Of a DNA stretch of 64,000 nucleotides, positions 32,801 through 39,801 are shown one piece after another (the stretch's first letter is position 1; every line of letters begins with the position of its first letter). The DNA is from Albirhodobacter sp042466415. GTDB taxonomy: Bacteria; Pseudomonadota; Alphaproteobacteria; Rhodobacterales; Rhodobacteraceae. Location of the stretch: positions 1,364,001-1,428,000 of the forward strand of contig NZ_JAXHCH010000002.1 in the NCBI RefSeq assembly GCF_042466415.1, written 5' to 3'. Both the position numbers and the translations under genes were made by a program. A model generated the notes under the pieces. The model saw only the letters and a program-made list of their open reading frames with translations. It searched no databases and was not told the DNA's origin.

Positions 32801-33948
32801 CGCCACGCGCCAAGCCCAGAATGGTCTGGTTTGATGCCAACCGCGTATTCGCGGCCATCGGTGTCGTGTTGATCCACTCCTCAACGGATTTCAGCGGCCA
32901 GCCTTTCGCCGCCGCCGAACCCTCAGAGCGGCTTTTGCCGGTATTCTTACGCTCCATCGGGGAGTTTTCGGGATCGGAGATGTTCTTCCTGTTCTCGCTG
33001 TTCCTGATGGCGATGCGGGTCGACACGAAGATGCCCGCTTACGGGTCTGCTATTCGCACGCAGGCGCAAAGGCTACTTGTGCCGTTTGCATTTTGGGTCG
33101 TGTTCTACGCGTTCTTCCGGCTCGTGAAGGCGGATGCATTCGGCTATACCTCCTATATTCTGGAGCAACTCAGCCAACCCTCTAACTGGGTCGGGTATTT
33201 CATGCTCGGGAAGGTGCAATACCATATGCACTTCCTGCCCACGCTGTTCGCGCTGTTCCTGTTCTTCCCGCTGATGCGGGTCGCGACGCGCTATCCGGTC
33301 TTCGGGTTGACGGTGTTCTTCACGCTTGGGGTCATGAACAGCACGCAGGGCTTCGTATGGGGGCTCGCTATCGACCCCTCGATCCGTGATTACCTGATCC
33401 GCGGACTAAAGATTTTTGGCTATGTCGGCTACGGGTTTGCTGCTTTCGCGGTGTACGGTTTGTGGAAAGACGGCATTCCGCGCGGGGAATCCCGTCTGCT
33501 GCGGCGTGGTGCGCTCTATTTCGCGGCCCTCGCCTATGTCGCCACGCTGCCGTTTTTTGCCGTCGCGGTTGAGACGGGCGCGTGGGGCGTCCGGCAAGGG
33601 TGGGATTTTTACGGCCATTTCCTGATGCCGGTTTTCATCCTGTTCTTCTTCATGGGCGGGCAGTTTCTCGAGTGGTCGTCAAAATGGTCGCATTTGGCGA
33701 AGTTCACCTTCGGCGTGTATCTCGTGCATCCGCTGGTGATCGATTTGCTCGACATCCTCTTCTATAAATCCGGCACTGGCGCTGCCGTCTCTCCTGGGCA
33801 GCTCGTGCTGATGCGCTTTGCGCTGGCCCTGCCGCTCTCGTTCCTTCTCGCTGTCGGGCTTTCCAAGATGAAGCCCCTCGCATGGACGATTGGCCTCGGC
33901 CCGACCCCGTGGGAGGCACGTCGCCCCATCAAGAAAGCAGGCGCATGA
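32797..33948 (+). CDS. Membrane acyltransferase (acyltransferase 3 / OafA type)
   Basis: 383 aa with about ten transmembrane helices. The start VWFDANRVFAAIGVVLIHSS carries the Arg and His typical of acyltransferase-3 proteins. They transfer acetyl or other acyl groups to extracytoplasmic sugars. It overlaps its neighbours on both sides by four bases (ATGA), so it belongs to the polysaccharide operon and probably decorates the polymer with acyl groups. Confidence 0.85.
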   Translation: MTPRAKPRMVWFDANRVFAAIGVVLIHSSTDFSGQPFAAAEPSERLLPVFLRSIGEFSGSEMFFLFSLFLMAMRVDTKMPAYGSAIRTQAQRLLVPFAFWVVFYAFFRLVKADAFGYTSYILEQLSQPSNWVGYFMLGKVQYHMHFLPTLFALFLFFPLMRVATRYPVFGLTVFFTLGVMNSTQGFVWGLAIDPSIRDYLIRGLKIFGYVGYGFAAFAVYGLWKDGIPRGESRLLRRGALYFAALAYVATLPFFAVAVETGAWGVRQGWDFYGHFLMPVFILFFFMGGQFLEWSSKWSHLAKFTFGVYLVHPLVIDLLDILFYKSGTGAAVSPGQLVLMRFALALPLSFLLAVGLSKMKPLAWTIGLGPTPWEARRPIKKAGA

Positions 33949-35777
33949 TTACGGACGATTATTTCCTCAAATTCGAGGATCGCACGCCCCCTCCGCCCCT
34001 GCCGTATTCGGCGTTGCGCGAAAGCATCTGGCAGTTTCTTGCCACATTCGCCTTGGTGATTGGGGCTTGGTATATCTGGTGGCGCTGGACGGCCTCTTTG
34101 AACCCTGACGCGATGTGGTTCGCTGTGCCGCTCGTCGTGGCGGAGACCTGCGCCTATATCGGGATGATCTTGTTCGTCATTAACCTGTGGCGCGATGATC
34201 CCGTCAAATTGGAGACCCCGCCGACCGTATTAAGGGATGTCGCACCGACCCATCCCGAAGGCGAGCGACCGATCTCGATCGATGTTATGTTCGCAACCTA
34301 TAATGAGGATCCCGAGCTTGTTCGCTTGGGGATTCAGGATGCGAAACGGATGACCTATCCGCATCCGATCGATATTCGCATCCATATTCTCGACGATGGT
34401 CGCCGTGAGGAAATGCGCGCCGTCACCGAGGAAGAAGGCGTCAACTACATCACCCGTACGACGAACGAAGGCTTCAAAGCCGGGAATTTGCGCAACGCGA
34501 TGGAGCAGACCTACGGGGATTTCCTCGTCATTTGTGACGCCGACACCCGCCCGTTCCCGACCTTCCTCGAGCATACGCTGGGCTATTTCCGCGATCCGAA
34601 AATGGCTTGGGTGCAAACCCCGCAGTGGTTCTATGATCTGCCGGAAGGCGAAAGCCTGACCGCCAAACTTGCAAAACGCTTCGGGGACAAAGGCGCAGAT
34701 TTCGGTCAGCGCATCGAGAAGTGGTTCGGCCCCGTCACCGTGGGCGCCGACCCGTTCGTGAATGATCCCAAGATGTTCTACGATATCATCTTGCGTCGCC
34801 GGAACTGGGCTCACGCCTCGTTTTGTTGTGGCGCGGGCTCGGTACACCGGCGCGATGCGGTGATGGAGGCCGCCCTGCGCAGCTTCGGGAAGCAGGTCCG
34901 CAGCCGCACCCATGCGGCCGAGGAAATAATCACCGTCTCCAGTAAAGAGCGTGAAGTGTCTTCCGATTTGATGGAGGCCATCCGCACGCAGGCCGCAACG
35001 ACCGAACTGCTCACGCCCTACCGCTTCCACGTGTCCGAGGATATCTTCACCTCGATCGTGCTGCATTCGGATACCGAGCGGGGCTGGAAATCGAAGATGC
35101 ACCCGATCGTGGAAAGCAAGATGCTCTCTCCGCAGGATCTTCTGACATGGACGGTGCAGCGCTACAAATACGCCGGCGGCAGCTTGGATATTCTTGTGAA
35201 TGATAACCCGCTGTTCCGGCGCGGCCTGTCCCTGCCCCAGCGCCTGATGTACGCGACGACCTTCTACTCCTATCTCGCGCCGCTTTGGAACATCATGTTC
35301 CTATTCGGTCCGGTCGTCTATTTGTTCACCGGCATCTCGCCGGTCGCGTCATACTCGAACGAGTTCTTCCTCCACCTCATCCCCTTCCTCGTCACCTTGG
35401 AACTGGCGATGATGGTCGGCACCTGGGGAATTTCAGGCTATGCGGCGAAGGCCAGCTACCTGTCGTTCTTCCCTCTCGGCTTGCGTGCGATTTGGGCGGT
35501 GGCGAAGGGCGAGAAAATTTCCTTCCCCGTGACGCCGAAGGTCCGGCAATCGGGCAACTTCCTGCGCTTGGTGCGCCCGCAGATCGCCGTTCTGGTTCTG
35601 ACAGCGATCGGGATCATCTGGGGACTGGGCGCATTGATCCTCGGTAATACCCCACATTCAGCCAGCGGCGTTGTCGCAAACACGCTTTGGGGAATTAATA
35701 ACTGCCTCGCCATGGCGGGCATCATCAGGGCGGCGCTTTGGGTGCCGGCAAATGACGAAGAAAGTGAGACAGCATGA
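33945..35777 (+). CDS. Cellulose-synthase-like family 2 glycosyltransferase
   Basis: Inner-membrane processive GT2 of 610 aa. Two N-terminal helices (about 28-50 and 58-82) are followed by the catalytic domain: DDG at 150-152, DAD at 198-200, QTPQWFYD at 224, FCCGAGSVHRRDA near 293, and SED at 364-366 as the acceptor base. The C terminus has several more helices. The Q-x-x-R-W substrate loop appears as QRYKYAGG (405-412), with Lys and Tyr replacing Arg and Trp. No PilZ domain is present. Start ATG 33945 overlaps the previous stop. It presumably polymerises and extrudes a beta-glucan-like chain; the sugar is unknown. Confidence 0.88.
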   Translation: MITDDYFLKFEDRTPPPPLPYSALRESIWQFLATFALVIGAWYIWWRWTASLNPDAMWFAVPLVVAETCAYIGMILFVINLWRDDPVKLETPPTVLRDVAPTHPEGERPISIDVMFATYNEDPELVRLGIQDAKRMTYPHPIDIRIHILDDGRREEMRAVTEEEGVNYITRTTNEGFKAGNLRNAMEQTYGDFLVICDADTRPFPTFLEHTLGYFRDPKMAWVQTPQWFYDLPEGESLTAKLAKRFGDKGADFGQRIEKWFGPVTVGADPFVNDPKMFYDIILRRRNWAHASFCCGAGSVHRRDAVMEAALRSFGKQVRSRTHAAEEIITVSSKEREVSSDLMEAIRTQAATTELLTPYRFHVSEDIFTSIVLHSDTERGWKSKMHPIVESKMLSPQDLLTWTVQRYKYAGGSLDILVNDNPLFRRGLSLPQRLMYATTFYSYLAPLWNIMFLFGPVVYLFTGISPVASYSNEFFLHLIPFLVTLELAMMVGTWGISGYAAKASYLSFFPLGLRAIWAVAKGEKISFPVTPKVRQSGNFLRLVRPQIAVLVLTAIGIIWGLGALILGNTPHSASGVVANTLWGINNCLAMAGIIRAALWVPANDEESETA

Positions 35778-37126
35778 GCTTTCGTGAAAATCTGATTAAG
35801 GCGCGGAGCCATTTGATCTTTCTGGCGGCTTTGGGATGTGGTCTTGTGACTGTTATGGCATTGGAAAAACAGGACGTGGAGGCGACAAATATTGCCGCCC
35901 CGCCGCAAGAAAACGCAGCCCTCGAAGACCTCTCGGCAATGGCCGCTTTCGAGGCGATCGCCCCGCTCCCCCTTGCGGTGACCGGCGAGACGACCGCGCA
36001 AGATCTCGCCTTCGCGCAGATCGCGTGGCGGTATTTCGCGAACAATACCAATGCGGATACGGGGCTGGTCAACTCGGCCGATAAATACCCCTCCACAACT
36101 ATGTGGGAGACGGGGTCGTATTTCATCGCCGTCATCTCGGCCGATCTTCTGGGTTTGATCGAGCGCGACGAGGCGCAGGCGCGGATTTCACTGGCAATTG
36201 ACACGCTGACGAAGATGCGACTGTTTGACGGCATTTTGCCGAACAAAGCCTATAACGTGCAAACCGGCGAGCTGGTCGACTATTCCAACAAACCAACAGA
36301 TCGCGGGTTGGGATGGTCGGCACTTGATATCGCGCGCATGGTTGGGGCCCTTGGTCAGGTCAAGCATCATTTCCCCGATCTCGCGCCACAAGTGGCGGGT
36401 TTGATGGAGATCTGGGATCTCGATCAAATGGTTAACGACGGGCGCTTGATTGGCGGCAACATCGCGGATGACAAGCTGCGCTACGATCAGGAAGGGCGCG
36501 TTGGCTACGAGCAATACGCCGCAAAGGCCATGATGCTGTTTGGCTATGATATGTACCGCGCCTATCACACGGAAGAAACCTTGATGGTGCGCGAGGTCGA
36601 AGGCTTCCCCGTGCCGGTCGACAACCGCCTGCACCGCAACATCACCCCCGCCTTCACCGTGAGCGAACCCTATGTGTTCGACGGGCTGGAATTCGGGTTT
36701 GATGCCCGCTCGCACCGCTTTGCCACTGCGATCTACAAGGCGCAAGAGGCACGGTTCCAAAGCACCGGCATCCTCACCGCCGTGAGTGAATCGCACCTCG
36801 ATGAAGCCCCCTATTTCGCCTATTCCTCGGTTTGGGGGGGCGGCGCGCCTTGGGCTGTGATGAGTTTTAAAGGCGAGCGACTGGACAGCAAGCGGACGAT
36901 CACGACCAAAACCGCCTTCGCGTGGGATGCTTTGTTCGGCACGGATTACACCCGCGAATTGATCACCAATCTTGCACCTTTGGGCGATCCGGAACGCGGC
37001 TGGCCCGAAGGAATTTACGAGGCGGACGGGTCTACCAATGGCTCTGTCACCACCAATACAAACGCCGTGGTTCTCGCATCGCTCGCGTTCAAGGCTTACG
37101 GGCCGCTCATTCGGGCCGAACCGTGA
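35774..37126 (+). CDS. Second DUF3131-domain protein, membrane-anchored or secreted
   Basis: 450 aa. N-terminal hydrophobic segment (HLIFLAALGCGLVTVMALE) with a positively charged start acts as signal or anchor. The DUF3131 domain (about 75-440) closely follows that of the protein at 31064: AQIAWRYFANNTNADTGLVN, YPSTTMWETGSY, LPNKAYNVQTGELVDYSNK and GWSALDIARM. It lacks the cysteine-rich tail. Four-base overlap with the GT2 gene. Two paralogues flanking one GT2 suggests they act at different points, or as a heteromer, in export or processing. Confidence 0.84.
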   Translation: MSFRENLIKARSHLIFLAALGCGLVTVMALEKQDVEATNIAAPPQENAALEDLSAMAAFEAIAPLPLAVTGETTAQDLAFAQIAWRYFANNTNADTGLVNSADKYPSTTMWETGSYFIAVISADLLGLIERDEAQARISLAIDTLTKMRLFDGILPNKAYNVQTGELVDYSNKPTDRGLGWSALDIARMVGALGQVKHHFPDLAPQVAGLMEIWDLDQMVNDGRLIGGNIADDKLRYDQEGRVGYEQYAAKAMMLFGYDMYRAYHTEETLMVREVEGFPVPVDNRLHRNITPAFTVSEPYVFDGLEFGFDARSHRFATAIYKAQEARFQSTGILTAVSESHLDEAPYFAYSSVWGGGAPWAVMSFKGERLDSKRTITTKTAFAWDALFGTDYTRELITNLAPLGDPERGWPEGIYEADGSTNGSVTTNTNAVVLASLAFKAYGPLIRAEP

Positions 37127-38097
37127 GCGTGGCGCGCCGTCAGATCCCTTACGCGGGCGCGCTCATCGCGCTTTGCGCCGCGCATGGCGCCCTTGCCGCG
37201 CCCTGCGTCGGTGACGCTTTTGATCAACCCGTGCCGACGGCAACCAATGTCGTCACGCGCCAAGTCGACGTTCCCTCGCCGCAATTTCCAGGCCTGTGGC
37301 AGGAAGGCTATCTGAACGGCTACCCCTATGCGATCTACGCGAATGGTGAGGGCAGCTTCCAAGCGAGCGAAACGGATGCGGCGTGGTCCGCAACCTTCGT
37401 GTGTGACAGCGCCGCGCAAACCTGCGCGCAAGACGTGACAGGGGCTCTTTCGCCCGAGGGTCAGGCGGGGCTGACGATGCTGACGCGGTGCCTTTTAGGG
37501 CCGGTGAGCGCGCCGCCACCGCCCCCCGCCCCGCCCGAGGTCACAGCAGCGGCCACAGCCGAGGACGAGATCAACGAGGCCGCCGCCGCGACAGCCGCTG
37601 CCGCGACCGGCGGCTCGACGGTCCCGCCGTTGCCCGAAACCACGGGCCCCGCGCTAGACGAAGGCGCGGAAACATGGGCGCTCTCGCCCAGTGACGGAGC
37701 AACCCAAGCCCCCGTGGGCGGTCCCACCGAGACAGCCCCGCCAAGCGGCCCCGAAGACGCGACGCCCGCGGCCCCTCAACAAGACACTCCGGCCGCCACC
37801 GCGGTGACGCCGCCCGCCGATCAAGCCGCCGCACCCGAGGAGACAACGCCTCCCGCTTCCCCCCCTGCCACGTGCGGCTTGGTAACGCTCCCCTCGCTGA
37901 GCGAAGGGGAAACTCTCCAGCGGATGATCCAGCTTGCAGGAGGCGATCCCGGCCCGATCGATGGCTTCCCTGGCGCGCGCACGCGTGATGCGTTGATCCA
38001 GGTCCTCGGCGCGGCGGGGGCATCCCTGACCAATCGTGACGCCATCGTCGCCCTTGACGATCTCTTGTGCACGCCTGCGACACCCGCCGCGCAATAA
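37123..38097 (+). CDS. Secreted protein with VDVPS domain and PG-binding-like C terminus
   Basis: 324 aa, GTG start at 37123 overlapping the previous stop (GTGA). Signal peptide IPYAGALIALCAAHGALA. Residues 45-125 hold the domain shared with the protein at 24570: QVDVPSPQF, GYLNGYPYAIYANGEGS and a two-cysteine hairpin. A long Ala/Pro/Thr-rich linker follows (about 128-245). The last 75 residues (from CGLVTLPSLSEGETLQ, with GDPGPIDGFPGARTRDAL) resemble a peptidoglycan-binding-1 fold. The open frame reaching back to 36922 is rejected because it lies inside the DUF3131 gene. Likely links the polysaccharide apparatus to the cell wall; inference. Confidence 0.72.
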   Translation: MSVARRQIPYAGALIALCAAHGALAAPCVGDAFDQPVPTATNVVTRQVDVPSPQFPGLWQEGYLNGYPYAIYANGEGSFQASETDAAWSATFVCDSAAQTCAQDVTGALSPEGQAGLTMLTRCLLGPVSAPPPPPAPPEVTAAATAEDEINEAAAATAAAATGGSTVPPLPETTGPALDEGAETWALSPSDGATQAPVGGPTETAPPSGPEDATPAAPQQDTPAATAVTPPADQAAAPEETTPPASPPATCGLVTLPSLSEGETLQRMIQLAGGDPGPIDGFPGARTRDALIQVLGAAGASLTNRDAIVALDDLLCTPATPAAQ

Positions 38098-38124
38098 CGG
38101 CGATCTCGCCTCCGAATCGCATAT

Positions 38125-38159
38125 AAAAAGCCCTGCGCGCTTCTGCGGCAGGGCTTTTT
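38125..38159. terminator. Bidirectional terminator between the polysaccharide operon and purC
   Basis: AAAAAGCCCTGC at 38125-38136 pairs with GCAGGGCTTTTT at 38148-38159 (12 bp, loop 11). A and T tracts serve both converging genes. It marks the end of the unit that begins near 28922. Confidence 0.92.
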
Positions 38160-38202
38160 ATCTCACGGTGCAGCGATCGACTGACGACCGCGCAAGATGT
38201 GC

Positions 38203-38964
38203 TTAGTTGATCAACGTCGGCTTGATCGTGGTCGTGTTGCTCGGCAGCACGCCAAGACGTTTCGCCACTTCCGTATAGGCATCCGTGAGCGAGCCAAGAT
38301 CGCGGCGGAACACGTCTTTGTCCAACTTCTCGCCGGTTTTGATATCCCAAAGACGGCACGAATTGGGGCTGATCTCATCCGCGACGATCAGGCGCATGAA
38401 ATCGCCTTCCCAGACGCGACCGATTTCGATCTTGAAATCGACGAGTTTGATACCGACACCGAAGAACACACCCGACAGGAAATCGTTTACCCGCAAAGCG
38501 AGTGCGACGATATCGTCGAGGTCTTGCTGGTTCGCCCAGCCGAAGGCCACGATATATTCCTCAGGAACGAGCGGATCGCCCAAGTCATCGTTTTTATAGG
38601 AATATTCAACGATAGGCCGTGGCAAAGCCGTGCCTTCCTCGATCCCCAAACGCTTCGAAATCGAACCCGCCGCAAAGTTGCGCACGATCACTTCCAGCGG
38701 CACGATTTCTACCTGACGGATCAACTGCTCACGCATGTTGAGGCGCTTGATAAAGTGGTTCGGCACGCCGATGTTGGTCAGCCCGTTCATGAAGAACTCG
38801 GAAAGGCGGTTGTTCAACACACCCTTGCCTTCGATGGTCGCTTTCTTTTGCGCGTTGAAAGCAGTGGCATCGTCCTTGAAATACTGCACCAAGGTTCCCG
38901 GCTCCGGGCCTTCATACAGAATCTTTGCTTTGCCTTCGTAAATCTTCTTGCGCCGCGGTGCCAT
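38203..38964 (-). CDS. purC: Phosphoribosylaminoimidazole-succinocarboxamide synthase PurC
   Basis: SAICAR synthetase of 253 aa, the purine-pathway enzyme that joins aspartate to CAIR with ATP. It begins RRKKIYEGKAKILYEGPEPG and contains RNFAAGSISKRLG, IVEYSYKNDDLGDP and DEISPNSCRLWD, all family signatures. The frame runs open to 39084, but the ATG at 38964 gives the normal N terminus. Probably monocistronic, ending at the shared terminator. Confidence 0.96.
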   Translation of the reverse strand: MAPRRKKIYEGKAKILYEGPEPGTLVQYFKDDATAFNAQKKATIEGKGVLNNRLSEFFMNGLTNIGVPNHFIKRLNMREQLIRQVEIVPLEVIVRNFAAGSISKRLGIEEGTALPRPIVEYSYKNDDLGDPLVPEEYIVAFGWANQQDLDDIVALALRVNDFLSGVFFGVGIKLVDFKIEIGRVWEGDFMRLIVADEISPNSCRLWDIKTGEKLDKDVFRRDLGSLTDAYTEVAKRLGVLPSNTTTIKPTLIN

Positions 38965-39224
38965 GGGCTCTCCGTAAGCTTTAGGTTCCCCTCGCGCGAG
39001 GGTTTCCCCCAACGGATGAAAACAGACAACAGGGGCCGCGCCTTTGAGACAAGGGGCGGCGATTGTCGTGTCATAGGGCAACAACCCCCGCCCTGCAAGG
39101 CAAGAGCGCGCGATACGGCCTTTGAAATCGATGCAAAACCTTCATGCTACTTACACGCAACACCCTTGCAGCGCGGGCGAGAGAGGGGCATATGAAGGGA
39201 AACCAATCTGGAGGATAAAGCGCC

Positions 39225-39539
39225 ATGACCACCTTCGACGATCGCGAAAACGCTTTTGAAGCAAAATTCGCCCATGACGCCGAGCTGCAATTCCGTGTGG
39301 ATGCGCGCCGCAACAAACTCGTCGGCCTTTGGGCGGCGGGCTTGCTCGGGAAATCGGGTGATGAGGCTGCCGCTTACGCGAAAGAAGTCGTTGCAGCCGA
39401 TTTCGAGGAAGCCGGCCATGAGGATGTGGTGCGCAAGCTCACCGCAGATCTGGGCGCCAAGGCGACTGACGCTGATATTCGAGCGAAAATGGCAGAGTGC
39501 CTGATCGAGGCGAAAGCGCAAATTTCCGCTGATTTGTGA
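39225..39539 (+). CDS. DUF1476 protein, F1-ATPase zeta-type inhibitor
   Basis: Helical protein of 104 aa: FDDRENAFEAKFAHDAELQF at the N terminus, then RRNKLVGLWAAGLLG. This is the alphaproteobacterial zeta subunit described in Paracoccus denitrificans, whose N-terminal segment blocks ATP hydrolysis by the F1-ATPase. GGAGG precedes the ATG. It is away from the atp genes, divergent from purC, as is usual in the family. Confidence 0.93.
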   Translation: MTTFDDRENAFEAKFAHDAELQFRVDARRNKLVGLWAAGLLGKSGDEAAAYAKEVVAADFEEAGHEDVVRKLTADLGAKATDADIRAKMAECLIEAKAQISADL

Positions 39540-39594
39540 GCTGATTTAGGGATCGGGGCCAACACCCCCGGCCCTTCTACCACAGTCTTGAGAA

Positions 39595-39620
39595 GGTCGG
39601 GCGCTGGTCCGGCCTTTTTT
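39595..39620 (+). terminator. Rho-independent terminator after the zeta inhibitor gene
   Basis: GGTCGG at 39595-39600 pairs with CCGGCC at 39609-39614 (one U-G), followed by six T. A second possible stem, CCCTTCT/AGAAGG, lies just before it. The rest of the 39540-39801 gap shows no gene. Confidence 0.75.
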
Positions 39621-39801
39621 CGTTCGCGCGCGGGCACGCCTCGCGAAGGCGCTAACGATGACATTTTCGCGTAGAACTGTCGTGACGTTAAACCTTCTTG
39701 AACGCTCACCCCCTATTCCAAACGCATAGCGCAGCCCTCGGCAGGATACCGCGGGGGCGCTTTTTCGGGCGCAAACCCGAACCATGCGTGGGGAGACGGT
39801 G

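Noticed and set aside
36922..37122. Upstream extension of the VDVPS/PG-binding protein
   Set aside because: It lies wholly within the DUF3131 gene, while a GTG with GTGA overlap and a following signal peptide gives a natural start.
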